Source: JAURVT01 sp049059935 (GTDB taxonomy: Bacteria; Actinomycetota; Actinomycetes; Propionibacteriales; Nocardioidaceae). From it: a stretch of DNA of 32,275 nucleotides. Below are positions 1 through 7,630 of the stretch, in pieces. Numbering within the stretch: the stretch's first letter is position 1; each line of letters begins with the position of its first letter. The translations under genes were made by a program, and so were the position numbers. A model generated the notes under the pieces. It was not told the DNA's origin and made no database searches. It saw only the letters and a program-made list of their open reading frames with translations. The stretch spans positions 1 through 32,275 of the forward strand of contig NZ_JBMGQR010000053.1 of the NCBI RefSeq assembly GCF_049059935.1, given 5' to 3'.

Positions 1-1
1 C

Positions 2-469
2 CTCGGCGCCTACCCCGCGCTCGCGCTCGACGCGCACAAGCAGCGCGTGGACGGCGTGGCCAGCAACATGGGCCACCTGCTCGGCACCGGCCTGCTGACC
101 GAGGAGGAGACGGCCACGGTCGCCGCCCGCCTGCTCCACCCGACGATGTTCTCCGGCCACGGCATCCGCACGCTGTCGTCCGACAACGGCGGGTACTGGC
201 CGTGGCGCTACCACTGCGGCTCGGTCTGGACGCACGACACCGCCGTCGTCGTCGATGGCCTGCGCCGCACCGGGCACACGGACGCGGCGGCCACCGTCGC
301 ACGCGGGCTGCTGCGTGCCGCCGAGGGCTTCGACCACCGGATGCCCGAGCTGTTCGCCGGCCTCGACGACACCGTCTTCCCTCCCTCGCCCTACCCCGCC
401 TCCTGCCGCCCCCAGGCCTGGGCCGCCGCGTCGGTCGTCCCCGTCGCCCGTGCCCTCGGCGCCCTCTAG
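2..469 (+). CDS. Glycogen debranching-type amylo-alpha-1,6-glucosidase, C-terminal part (5' truncated by window)
   Basis: The reading frame is open from the window edge (codon phase begins at base 2) to a TAG at 467-469, so only about the last 155 residues are visible. They read as the end of an (alpha/alpha)6-barrel glucosidase: YPALALDAHKQRVDG, then ASNMGHLL, then a GGYWPWRYHCGSVWTHDTAV block. That block matches the conserved 'Y..GSVW.HD' segment of the amylo-alpha-1,6-glucosidase/GDE family, which trims alpha-1,6 branches of glycogen or related glucans in the cytoplasm. The QAWAAAS segment near the end is also typical of these proteins. The catalytic acids that would identify the exact substrate mostly lie upstream of the window, so trehalose- or mannosylglycerate-type hydrolases of the same fold are not excluded. 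No other carbohydrate gene is adjacent. Confidence 0.75.
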   Translation, partial: LGAYPALALDAHKQRVDGVASNMGHLLGTGLLTEEETATVAARLLHPTMFSGHGIRTLSSDNGGYWPWRYHCGSVWTHDTAVVVDGLRRTGHTDAAATVARGLLRAAEGFDHRMPELFAGLDDTVFPPSPYPASCRPQAWAAASVVPVARALGAL

Positions 470-485
470 CCCGCCGCTGGACTCC

Positions 486-567
486 CCCTCCGTCCGCGAT
501 CTGAAGCCTCGTGGTGGTCAAACCCGGCCGTTGACCACACCAAGGCTTCGGATCGCGGACGGGAGGG
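486..567. repeat. Palindromic element family A, copy 1
   Basis: Two arms of about 36 bp (486-521 and 531-567) form an almost perfect inverted repeat around a 9-base loop. The left arm begins CCCTCCGTCCGCGATCTGAA and the right arm ends GATCGCGGACGGGAGGG. The right arm carries one extra C/G relative to the left, giving a single-base bulge near the stem base. A second element with the same arms, orientation and bulge lies at 20773-20866. The stem could stop transcription after the debranching enzyme, but no T-run follows. The rest of the 470-606 gap shows nothing else clear. Confidence 0.85.
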
Positions 568-606
568 ACGCGGGAACAGGGGGCGGGGGGCGCCGGTTCT
601 CCTGGT

Positions 607-1698
607 GTGAGCACCTCGCCCGAGCACCGCACCGACGTCGTGGTGGTCGGCGCGGGGCAGGCGGGGCTGTCGGCGGCGCACCACCTGGCCCGCCTCGGCG
701 TCGACCACGTGGTGCTCGACGCCAACGACTCCCCCGGCGGCGCCTGGCAGCACCGCTGGCGGACGCTGTCGATGCAGGACGTGCACGGCGTCGCGTCGCT
801 GCCGGGTCTCGCGGCCCCCGACTCCGACCCCGCCTCGGCCGCCCGCGACGCCGTCCCGGCCTACTTCGCCGACTACGAGCGGCGATTCGACCTCGACGTC
901 CGGCGCCCCGTGAAGGTCTCCCGCGTCGAGGACGCGGACGGCCTCCTGCGGGTCAGCACCGACCACGGGACGTGGACCGCACCCGCCCTGGTCAACGCCA
1001 CGGGCACGTGGGAGCGCCCGTTCGTGCCGCACTTCCCCGGCGTCGAGACGTTCGCGGGCCGGCAGGTCCACACCCACGACTACGACGGCCCCGACGACCT
1101 CGCCGGCCTCGACGTCGTCGTGGTGGGCGGTGGCGCGTCGGCCGTGCAGATCCTCGGCGAGCTCGCGCCCGTGGCGCGCACCACCTGGGTCACGCGCCGT
1201 CCGCCGGTCTGGCGCGGCCCGGGCGACTTCGACACCGAGGCGGGGCGCGAGGCCGTCGCGCTCGTCGAGGAGCGCGTCCGACGCGGACTGCCACCGCAGA
1301 GCGTCGTCAGCGTCACCGGGCTGATGCTGCGCCCGCAGGAGGAGCAGGCCCGCCTGCTCGGGGCCTACGAGCGGCACCCGATGTTCGCGACGGTCGAGCC
1401 GCACGCCGTCCGCTGGGCCGACGGGACGTCCGCGCCCGCCGACGTCATCGTCTGGGCCACCGGCTTCCGTCCCTCGGTCGGCCACCTGGCCCCGCTGCGC
1501 CTGCGCGAGGCGACCGGCGGGATCCGGCTGGTCGCCCGCGAGGACGCCCACACCCCCACCACCGCGGCGCGCGACCACCGCGTCCAGCTCGTCGGGTACG
1601 GGCCGTCGGCCAGCACGATCGGCGCCAACCGGGCCGGCCGCGTCGCCGCCCTCGCCGCGCGGCGCACCGTCGAGGCCTCCCGCGAGCTCGTCGCCTGA
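607..1698 (+). CDS. FAD-dependent monooxygenase (flavin-containing / Baeyer-Villiger-like)
   Basis: This 363-residue cytoplasmic flavoprotein starts at GTG 607. An FAD-binding Rossmann motif is at residues 11-26 (VVVVGAGQAG). A second NAD(P)H-binding motif is near residue 171 (VVVVGGGASA). The segment FAGRQVHTHDY just before the second motif fits the FxGxxxHxxxY/W fingerprint of class B flavin monooxygenases. The WATGFRPS segment near residue 283 matches the conserved 'ATG' motif that links the two nucleotide domains. Such enzymes oxygenate amines, sulfides or ketones using NADPH and O2; the substrate cannot be read here. The length is short for a full FMO (about 450-550) but usual for the pyridine-nucleotide-disulfide-oxidoreductase-like subgroup. 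It stands alone between repeat A and marR. Confidence 0.85.
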   Translation: MSTSPEHRTDVVVVGAGQAGLSAAHHLARLGVDHVVLDANDSPGGAWQHRWRTLSMQDVHGVASLPGLAAPDSDPASAARDAVPAYFADYERRFDLDVRRPVKVSRVEDADGLLRVSTDHGTWTAPALVNATGTWERPFVPHFPGVETFAGRQVHTHDYDGPDDLAGLDVVVVGGGASAVQILGELAPVARTTWVTRRPPVWRGPGDFDTEAGREAVALVEERVRRGLPPQSVVSVTGLMLRPQEEQARLLGAYERHPMFATVEPHAVRWADGTSAPADVIVWATGFRPSVGHLAPLRLREATGGIRLVAREDAHTPTTAARDHRVQLVGYGPSASTIGANRAGRVAALAARRTVEASRELVA

Positions 1699-1745
1699 CA
1701 CGGGCCACCGTGCAGATAGGTGCACGTCACAAAGAATTCACGCGC

Positions 1746-1776
1746 GCAACAGTTGCACGGGCGTTATGATCCTGCG
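1746..1776 (+). promoter_or_regulatory. marR-MFS operon promoter (leaderless) with likely MarR operator
   Basis: TATGAT at 1765-1770 lies exactly six bases before GTG 1777, the spacing expected if transcription begins at the start codon. The short perfect palindrome GCAAC-A-GTTGC at 1746-1756 sits between the expected -35 and -10 positions, where a MarR-family dimer would block polymerase. No good -35 hexamer is visible. The operator assignment is inference. Confidence 0.6.
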
Positions 1777-2259
1777 GTGCAACCATCCAACGACCGTCTC
1801 TACGGGTCGCTGCAGCTGTTCCTGCAGCGGGTCTTCAGCCTCGTCGAGGGCGACGCCATGGAGCGCCTCGTCGAGCTCGACGTGACGCTCTCGCAGGCGC
1901 GCACCACGCTCCTGCTCTCGCACGTCGGCGAACCGGTGACGATCAGCGACATCGCCCGCCGTCTCGGCCTCTCGGTGGCCGCGGCCGGACGCAACGTCGA
2001 CCAGCTCGTCAGGCTCGGGATCGCCGAGCGGCACGACCACCCGACCGACCGGCGGGTCACGCTCGTCTCGCTGTCCCCCACCGGCCTCGAGGCCGCCGAC
2101 CAGCACCTCGACCACAAGCGCAAGGCCCTGCGGATCCTCGTCGACCGTCTCCCCGACGCCGACTGCGACCGTCTGCACGAGGCCCTCCAGCCCATCCTCC
2201 AGGGCGACTACCTCAGCACCAGCACGACCACGAAGGACCTGAGCCATGTCAACAGCTGA
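1777..2259 (+). CDS. MarR-family transcriptional regulator
   Basis: This 160-residue protein starts at GTG 1777 (QPSNDRLYGSLQLF). An in-frame upstream start at 1720 exists, but translation from it would run through the promoter, so 1777 is preferred. The winged-helix core is clear: a helix-turn-helix around VTISDIARRLGLSVAAAGRNVDQLVRLG, followed by the wing HDHPTDRRVTLVSLSPTGLEAA with the conserved D-x-R pair of MarR proteins. N- and C-terminal helices would form the dimer. Its last 14 bases overlap the start of the downstream MFS efflux gene, so the two are almost certainly one operon. In this common arrangement the regulator represses the pump until a phenolic or drug-like ligand binds. The ligand is unknown. 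Confidence 0.88.
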   Translation: MQPSNDRLYGSLQLFLQRVFSLVEGDAMERLVELDVTLSQARTTLLLSHVGEPVTISDIARRLGLSVAAAGRNVDQLVRLGIAERHDHPTDRRVTLVSLSPTGLEAADQHLDHKRKALRILVDRLPDADCDRLHEALQPILQGDYLSTSTTTKDLSHVNS

Positions 2260-3793
2260 GCAGACCTACCCCGACAAGATCGACGGTGCGGTGCTCAAGA
2301 TCGCCGGCGTCGTCGTCCTCGGCGCGATCATGTCGATCCTCGACATCACCGTCGTCAACGTCGCACTGCCGACCTTCCAGCGCGTCTTCTCCGACGACCC
2401 GACCGCGCCGCTGGCCTACTCCACCGTCGCCTGGACGGTGACGGCCTACACGCTGGCGCTGGCCACCGTCATCCCGCTGACGGGCTGGGCCGCCGACCGC
2501 TTCGGCACCAAGCGTCTCTACCTCACCGCCGTCGGCCTGTTCACCGCCGGCTCGGTGCTCTGCGCGGCCGCGCAGGACATCAACATGCTCATCGGGTTCC
2601 GCGTCCTGCAGGGCCTCGGCGGCGGCATGCTGATGCCGCTCGGCATGACGATCATGACCCGCGCCGCCGGCCCGGCCCGGATGGGACGCCTGATGGCGAT
2701 CCTGGGCGTGCCGATGCTGCTCGGCCCGATCCTCGGTCCCATCCTCGGCGGCTGGCTGATCGAGAACGCCAGCTGGCACTGGATCTTCCTGATCAACCTG
2801 CCGATCGGCGCGCTCGCGCTCGTCTACGCCTCGATCGTCCTGCCCAAGGACTCGCCGGTGCCCTCGGAGCGGTTCGACTGGATCGGCATGCTCCTCATGT
2901 CGCCCGGCCTGGCCCTGTTCCTGTTCGGCGTCTCGTCGCTCCCCGTCGAGGACGGCGACGTCACCGCTCCCCGCGTGTGGGTCTCGGTGCTCGCCGGCGT
3001 GGTGCTGATCGGGCTCTTCGTCCGCCACGCGTTCAAGCCCGAGCACCCGCTGCTCGACCTGCGCCTGTTCGGCAACCGCAACCTGACGCTCGCGATCATC
3101 ACGATGTTCCTCTTCGCGTCGGCGTTCTTCGGCGGACTGCTGCTCGTCCCGACCTACTTCCAGGAGGTCCGCGGCGAGACGACGCTGGCGGCCGGCCTGC
3201 TGATCGCCCCCCAGGGCATCGGCGCGCTGCTCACGATGCCGATCGCCGGAGCGCTCACCGACAAGATGCCGGTCGGACGGATCGTCCCGGTCGGGCTGAC
3301 GCTGATCGTGGTCGGCATGCTCGGCCTCACCCAGCTCGACTCGGACACCTCGTACACGTTCATCATCGCGTCGCTGTTCGTCATGGGCCTGGGCATGGGC
3401 GGCACGATGATGCCGATCATGACCTCGGCGCTCAAGACGCTGACGCACCACGAGGTGGCCCGCGGATCGACGCTGCTCAACATCACCCAGCAGGTCGCCA
3501 GCTCGGTCGGCGTCGCGGTGATGTCGGTGATCCTCACCAGCCACATCAAGGGCAGCGAGCTCGCCGGTCCCGCGATGGCCGGCCTGCGCGACGCGCAGGT
3601 CCGGGCCCAGCTCGGCGAGCAGGGCATGGCCGCCGGCCTCATGCAGGCGGCGCACGCGTTCGCCGACACCTACTGGGTGGCGTGGGGCCTGGTCCTGCTC
3701 ACGCTCGTCCCGGCGCTGATGCTCCCGCGCAGGCGCGAGGTCTCGCACCTCACCGACGACGAGGACGCCGCACCGCCGGTGATCCTGCACTGA
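2246..3793 (+). CDS. MFS drug-efflux transporter, DHA2 (EmrB/QacA) family
   Basis: The gene encodes 515 residues with about 14 hydrophobic segments, the usual size and topology of DHA2 proton antiporters. The first transmembrane helix carries the DHA2 hallmark IMSILDITVVNVALPT (residues about 28-45). The loop 2-3 motif A reads GWAADRFGTKRLYL. Motif C lies in GVPMLLGPILGPILGG, followed by WHWIFLINLPIG, a strongly conserved DHA2 segment. The protein would export hydrophobic or cationic compounds across the cytoplasmic membrane using the proton gradient. The ATG overlaps the end of marR, indicating coupled translation and MarR control. A GC-rich hairpin follows at 3807-3841. Substrate specificity cannot be told from sequence. 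Confidence 0.92.
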   Translation: MSTAEQTYPDKIDGAVLKIAGVVVLGAIMSILDITVVNVALPTFQRVFSDDPTAPLAYSTVAWTVTAYTLALATVIPLTGWAADRFGTKRLYLTAVGLFTAGSVLCAAAQDINMLIGFRVLQGLGGGMLMPLGMTIMTRAAGPARMGRLMAILGVPMLLGPILGPILGGWLIENASWHWIFLINLPIGALALVYASIVLPKDSPVPSERFDWIGMLLMSPGLALFLFGVSSLPVEDGDVTAPRVWVSVLAGVVLIGLFVRHAFKPEHPLLDLRLFGNRNLTLAIITMFLFASAFFGGLLLVPTYFQEVRGETTLAAGLLIAPQGIGALLTMPIAGALTDKMPVGRIVPVGLTLIVVGMLGLTQLDSDTSYTFIIASLFVMGLGMGGTMMPIMTSALKTLTHHEVARGSTLLNITQQVASSVGVAVMSVILTSHIKGSELAGPAMAGLRDAQVRAQLGEQGMAAGLMQAAHAFADTYWVAWGLVLLTLVPALMLPRRREVSHLTDDEDAAPPVILH

Positions 3794-3806
3794 CCCACCC
3801 CGCCCC

Positions 3807-3841
3807 GACGCCCGGTCCGCACCTGCTGCGGGCCGGGCGTC
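3807..3841 (+). terminator. GC-rich hairpin, likely terminator of the marR-MFS operon
   Basis: Arms of 15 bases (3807-3821, starting GACGCCCGG, and 3827-3841, ending GGCGTC) pair fully apart from one G-U, around the loop CCTGC. The hairpin begins 13 bases after the MFS stop codon. No T-tract follows, which is common for actinobacterial terminators. Confidence 0.6.
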
Positions 3842-3874
3842 GTCGCGTCCGCCACGGTCGACCTATGCACCTCG

Positions 3875-3910
3875 TTGCACTGCACGCCGGTGCAGAGGTA
3901 CGGTCCCGGC
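3875..3910 (+). promoter_or_regulatory. padR promoter, leaderless, with inverted repeat
   Basis: TTGCAC at 3875-3880 and TACGGT at 3899-3904 are 18 bases apart and form a credible -35/-10 pair. The -10 ends six bases before ATG 3911. Between them CTGCAC-GCCG-GTGCAG makes a 6-bp inverted repeat, a plausible autoregulatory PadR site. Further TGCAC half-sites lie just upstream. Confidence 0.6.
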
Positions 3911-4489
3911 ATGGCCCTGGAGCACGCGATCCTGGTGTCGCTCGCCGAGCAGCCGGCGAGCGGGTACGACCTGACGCGCCGCTTCGACCGCTCGATCGGG
4001 CTGTTCTGGCGGGCGACGCACCAGCAGGTGTACCGGACGCTGGCCCGGATGGAGGACGACGGGCTCGTCGCCTCCACCGCCGTGGAGCAGCAGGGCCGCC
4101 CCGACAAGAAGGTCTTCGCGATCGCCGACGCCGGGCGCGAGGCGCTCGCGTCCTGGGTGGACGCACCCGGGCCCGTCGAGCAGACCCGCAGCGACCTCGC
4201 CGTCCGCGTCCGCGGCATCCACCACGGCGACGCGTCGACGGTGCTCGACGACGTCCGCCGTCACCTCGACGCCCACCGCGAGCGGCTCGAGGGGTTCCGC
4301 CGCAGCAGCGAGCGGCACTACCCCGATCCCGACGCGCTCGCGCCCGAGGACGTCGGGCCCTACCTGGTGCTGCGCGGGGGAATCCGCACCGAGGAGGCCG
4401 TCGTGGCCTGGTGCGAGGAGATCATCGCGACGTTCGCCGTGACGCCCGCAGGCCGCGCAGCCCCACGACCAGCACGCCCAGCCCGATGA
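3911..4489 (+). CDS. PadR-family transcriptional regulator (subfamily with C-terminal helical domain)
   Basis: This is a 192-residue protein. The N-terminal PadR winged helix is plain: LEHAILVSLAEQPASGYDL, then FWRATHQQVYRTLARMEDDGLV, then the wing QQGRPDKKVFAIADAGREAL. After it, residues about 90-180 form a second helical domain of the Vir_act_alpha_C type, which PadR subfamily-2 proteins use for dimerisation. An in-frame upstream ATG at 3875 would place the promoter inside the gene, so ATG 3911 is chosen. PadR proteins typically repress efflux or detoxification genes in response to small aromatic compounds. The neighbouring MFS pump is a possible but unproven target. The last 68 bases overlap, tail to tail, a minus-strand membrane-protein gene. 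Confidence 0.87.
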   Translation: MALEHAILVSLAEQPASGYDLTRRFDRSIGLFWRATHQQVYRTLARMEDDGLVASTAVEQQGRPDKKVFAIADAGREALASWVDAPGPVEQTRSDLAVRVRGIHHGDASTVLDDVRRHLDAHRERLEGFRRSSERHYPDPDALAPEDVGPYLVLRGGIRTEEAVVAWCEEIIATFAVTPAGRAAPRPARPAR

Positions 4490-4679
4490 GCACGGCGGCG
4501 GTGATGAGCACCGCGTGCACCCAGAAGAACGGCTGCGGCGTGCTCGACCACGCGGCGCCGGCCCACGCGCGGTCGTCGCGGACGACCGCCAGCGCGAACC
4601 GCGGCCAGACCACGACGTTGAACACGCCGGCGCCGACCAGGAACCACCACGTCGTCTTTCCCACGGCTCCAGTGAACAC
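4422..4679 (-). CDS. Small SCO4848-like membrane protein
   Basis: The gene encodes 85 residues with two predicted membrane helices, about 10-30 (WWFLVGAGVFNVVVWPRFAL) and 52-73 (FWVHAVLITAAVLIGLGVLV). They are joined by a loop with RDDRAWAG and followed by a short basic tail. The WPRF motif after helix 1 and FFxVHAVL at the start of helix 2 fit the SCO4848 family of actinobacterial membrane proteins, whose function I do not know. Start GTG 4679 has a GGGGAG stretch about four bases upstream on the minus strand; GTG at 4664, five codons in, is an alternative. The coding region overlaps the 3' end of padR on the opposite strand by 68 bases. It is divergent from fadH. Confidence 0.75.
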   Translation of the reverse strand: MFTGAVGKTTWWFLVGAGVFNVVVWPRFALAVVRDDRAWAGAAWSSTPQPFFWVHAVLITAAVLIGLGVLVVGLRGLRASRRTSR

Positions 4680-4709
4680 CCCGCTCCCCACCGGTGAGGA
4701 ACCCCGCCC

Positions 4710-6728
4710 GTGAACGACCACCCCCTGCTCCTGTCGCCGCTCGACGTCGGCCCGTTCTCCCTGCGCAACCGGGTGGTGATGGGCTCGATGCACACCGGCA
4801 TGGAGGACCGCGCCAAGCACCTGCCCGAGCTGGCTGCGTACGTCGCCGAGCGCGCGAAGGGCGGCGTCGCGATGATCGTGACGGGCGGGTACGCGCCGCA
4901 CTGGCGCGGCTGGCTGCTCCCCGCGGGGTCGCAGATGACCTCGCGCCGCCTCGCCGAGAAGCACCGCGTCGTCACCGACGCCGCGCACGAGCACGGCGCG
5001 AAGATCGTCCTGCAGCTGCTGCACGCCGGTCGCTACGGCTACACGCCGTTCAACAAGGCCGCGTCGAGCCGCAAGTCGCCGATCACGCCGTTCCGTCCGC
5101 GCGCGATGAGCACCCGCGAGGTCGAGGCGTGCGTCGGGCACTTCGCCGACGCCGCCGCGCTCGCGCAGCACGCCGGCTACGACGGCGTCGAGATCATGGG
5201 CTCCGAGGGCTACCTGATCAACCAGTTCCTCGCCGCGCGCACCAACGACCGCACCGACGCGTGGGGCGGCAGCGCGTCCAACCGGATGCGGTTCCCCGAG
5301 GCCGTCGTCGGACGGGTCCGCGAGCGCGCCGGCAGCGACTTCCTCGTCCAGTACCGGATGAGCCTGCTCGACCTCGTCGACGACGCGCAGACGTGGGACG
5401 AGACCGTCGAGCTCGCGCACCGCGTGGAGGCCGCCGGCGCCGACGTGATCAACACCGGCATCGGCTGGCACGAGGCCCGCATCCCCACGATCGTCACCTC
5501 GGTGCCGCGCGCCGCGTTCGCCTGGACGACCGCGCGCCTGCGAGGCGAGGTGGGCGTGCCGGTGGTGGCGTCCAACCGGATCAGCACCCCCGACGTCGCC
5601 GAGCGGATCCTCGCCGACGGCCAGGCCGACCTCGTCTCGATGGCCCGTCCGCTGCTGGCCGACCCCGACTTCGTGAACAAGACGGCCGCCGGCCGGGCCG
5701 ACGAGATCAACACCTGCATCGCCTGCAACCAGGCCTGCCTGGACCACACGTTCGCCAACAAGCGGGCCTCGTGCCTGGTCAACCCGCGTGCCGGGCACGA
5801 GACGACGCTCGTCCTGCTGCCGGTGCCGCCGCAGCGCCGGCGCCGGATCGCCGTCGTCGGCGCCGGGCCGGCCGGGCTGTCGGCAGCCGTCGCCCTGGCC
5901 GAGCGCGGTCACGAGGTCGAGGTGATGGAGGCCGAGGAGCAGGTGGGCGGCCAGTTCCGTCTCGCCATGCGCATCCCCGGCAAGGAGGAGTTCGCCGAGA
6001 CGCTGCGGTTCTGGACGCGACGCTGCGAGGTGCTCGGCGTCAAGGTCCACCTGGGCACGCGCGTCGACGCCGACGCCCTCGTGGGCGCCGGCTTCGACGA
6101 CGTCGTCCTCGCGACGGGCGTGCGTCCCCGCCTGCCCGAGGTGGACGGCGTCGACCACCCGAGCGTCGTCACCTACGCCGAGGCGCTGCGCGGCGAGAGG
6201 CCCGTCGGCGACCGCGTCGCCATCATGGGCGCCGGTGGCATCGGGTTCGACGTCGCCGAGTTCTGCATCGCCGAGCAGCACGAGCCCGCCGAGGCGTGGA
6301 TGCGCCGCTGGGGCGTCGGCGACCCCGCCGTCGTGCGCGGCGGCCTGGCCGAGAAGGTGCACGAGACCCCGCTGCGGCAGGTGACGCTGCTGCAGCGCAA
6401 GACCACCCCGCTCGGCAAGGGGCTGGCCAAGACCACCGGCTGGGTGCACCGCACCACGCTCAAGGACGCCGGCGTCGAGATGGTGCGCGGCGTCGCCTAC
6501 GAGCGGATCGACGACGACGGCCTGCACGTCACCGTCGACGGCGCCCCGCGTCTGGTCGAGGCCGACACCGTCATCGTGTGCACCGGCCAGGAGTCGGTCA
6601 GCGACCTCGCCGCACCCCTGCGCGACGCCGGCGTCACCGTCCACGTCGTCGGCGGCGCCGACGTCGCCGCCGAGCTCGACGCCAAGCGCGCCGTCCGCCA
6701 GGCCACCGAGCTCGCCGCCCGCCTCTGA
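4710..6728 (+). CDS. fadH: NADPH-dependent 2,4-dienoyl-CoA reductase (FadH type)
   Basis: The 672-residue length is the same as E. coli FadH. Residues 1-365 form an old-yellow-enzyme TIM barrel that binds FMN, with LLHAGRYGYTP, the active-site Tyr168 in MGSEGYLINQF and His254 in GIGWHEARIP. A 4Fe-4S site follows: Cys336, Cys339, Cys343 and Cys355 (CIACNQAC plus a Cys 12 residues later). The C-terminal half binds FAD (VVGAGPAGLSAA, about residue 382) and NADPH (VAIMGAGGIGFD). Electrons pass NADPH-FAD-4Fe4S-FMN to reduce 2,4-dienoyl-CoA during beta-oxidation of unsaturated fatty acids. The start is GTG 4710, with GAGGAA nine bases upstream. Close relatives act on other enones, so the exact substrate is inferred. 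It is transcribed alone, ahead of kynA. Confidence 0.9.
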   Translation: MNDHPLLLSPLDVGPFSLRNRVVMGSMHTGMEDRAKHLPELAAYVAERAKGGVAMIVTGGYAPHWRGWLLPAGSQMTSRRLAEKHRVVTDAAHEHGAKIVLQLLHAGRYGYTPFNKAASSRKSPITPFRPRAMSTREVEACVGHFADAAALAQHAGYDGVEIMGSEGYLINQFLAARTNDRTDAWGGSASNRMRFPEAVVGRVRERAGSDFLVQYRMSLLDLVDDAQTWDETVELAHRVEAAGADVINTGIGWHEARIPTIVTSVPRAAFAWTTARLRGEVGVPVVASNRISTPDVAERILADGQADLVSMARPLLADPDFVNKTAAGRADEINTCIACNQACLDHTFANKRASCLVNPRAGHETTLVLLPVPPQRRRRIAVVGAGPAGLSAAVALAERGHEVEVMEAEEQVGGQFRLAMRIPGKEEFAETLRFWTRRCEVLGVKVHLGTRVDADALVGAGFDDVVLATGVRPRLPEVDGVDHPSVVTYAEALRGERPVGDRVAIMGAGGIGFDVAEFCIAEQHEPAEAWMRRWGVGDPAVVRGGLAEKVHETPLRQVTLLQRKTTPLGKGLAKTTGWVHRTTLKDAGVEMVRGVAYERIDDDGLHVTVDGAPRLVEADTVIVCTGQESVSDLAAPLRDAGVTVHVVGGADVAAELDAKRAVRQATELAARL

Positions 6729-6743
6729 TCCATAACGTAATCC

Positions 6744-6778
6744 TTGCGGTCGTCACGTCGATGACATACCGTCACGCC
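6744..6778 (+). promoter_or_regulatory. kynA operon promoter (leaderless) with candidate operator
   Basis: TTGCGG (6744-6749) and TACCGT (6767-6772) are 17 bases apart, and the -10 ends six bases before ATG 6779. Between them GTCA-CGTCGA-TGAC (6752-6765), flanked by GGT and ACC, forms an imperfect palindrome in the spacer. That is a good place for a repressor such as the PaaX-family protein encoded at the end of this operon. The binding assignment is inference. Confidence 0.6.
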
Positions 6779-7630
6779 ATGGACCCCCGCACCGGCACCC
6801 GCCCGATGGAGGCCGGCGTCGTCACCGACCTCACCGGACGCCTGAGCTACGCCGACTACCTCGACCTTCCCACGCTGCTCAGCGCCCAGAACCCGGTGAG
6901 CCGGCCCGAGCACCACGACGAGCTGCTCTTCATCGTCCAGCACCAGACCACCGAGCTGTGGTTCAAGCTGGTGCTCCACGAGCTGCGGGCGGCGGTCGAG
7001 GCGCTCGACGTCGACGACCTCGGGCGCGCGCTCAAGGGCGTCGCCCGCGTCAAGCACGTCCAGCGCACGCTCGCCGAGGCCTGGACGGTGCTCGCCACGC
7101 TCACGCCCAGCGAGTACGCGGAGTTCCGCGACGACCTCGGCACGTCGTCGGGGTTCCAGTCCGCGCAGTACCGGGCCGTCGAGTTCATCCTCGGCAACAA
7201 GGACCCGCGGGCGATGGCGGTCTTCGACACCGACCCCGCCGCGCACGCCGACCTCGCCGCACTGCTCGAGGCGCCCACCCTCTACGACGCGTTCTGGCGC
7301 CACCTGGCCCGGACCGGGCTCGACGTCCCCGCGTCCGTCCTCGAGCGCGACGTCCGCGAGCCGTGGACGCTCCGCGAGGAGCTGCTGCCGCTGATCGTCG
7401 GCATCTACGAGCGCCCCGCCGAGCACTGGGAGGCCTACGAGGCGTTCGAGGAGCTCGTCGACCTCGAGGAGAACTTCCAGCTGTGGCGGTTCCGGCACGT
7501 CCGCACCGTCACCCGCATCATCGGCGGCAAGCGCGGCACCGGAGGGTCCAGCGGGGTGGGGTACCTGCAGAAGGCGCTCGACCTCACGTTCTTCCCCGAG
7601 CTGTTCGCGGCACGGACGGAGATCGGCTGA
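6779..7630 (+). CDS. kynA: Tryptophan 2,3-dioxygenase
   Basis: This 283-residue haem enzyme of the cytoplasm opens the indole ring of L-tryptophan with O2 to give N-formylkynurenine. The functional residues fall at the positions known for Xanthomonas TDO: Phe51 and His55 in FIVQHQTTELWFKL, Tyr113, Phe116 and Arg117 in EYAEFRDDLGTSSGFQS, the haem ligand His240 in WRFRHVRTV, and the GGKRGTGGSSGVGYL loop near 249-263. ATG 6779 is set by the -10 box six bases before it. A second in-frame Met lies nine residues later. The stop overlaps the kynU start by one base (TGATG), so the two are translationally coupled. The kynurenine formamidase that should act between them is not in the window. Confidence 0.96.
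   Translation: MDPRTGTRPMEAGVVTDLTGRLSYADYLDLPTLLSAQNPVSRPEHHDELLFIVQHQTTELWFKLVLHELRAAVEALDVDDLGRALKGVARVKHVQRTLAEAWTVLATLTPSEYAEFRDDLGTSSGFQSAQYRAVEFILGNKDPRAMAVFDTDPAAHADLAALLEAPTLYDAFWRHLARTGLDVPASVLERDVREPWTLREELLPLIVGIYERPAEHWEAYEAFEELVDLEENFQLWRFRHVRTVTRIIGGKRGTGGSSGVGYLQKALDLTFFPELFAARTEIG

Noticed and set aside
1720..1776. Upstream start for MarR at 1720
   Set aside because: Translation would cross the -10 box and operator. The segment before 1777 has no similarity to the MarR fold.
2249..3790. Long minus-strand open frame opposite the MFS gene (and similar ones opposite fadH, serA and copA)
   Set aside because: The product is an Arg/His/Asp/Gly-rich string with no domain, the usual shadow of a high-GC gene on the other strand.
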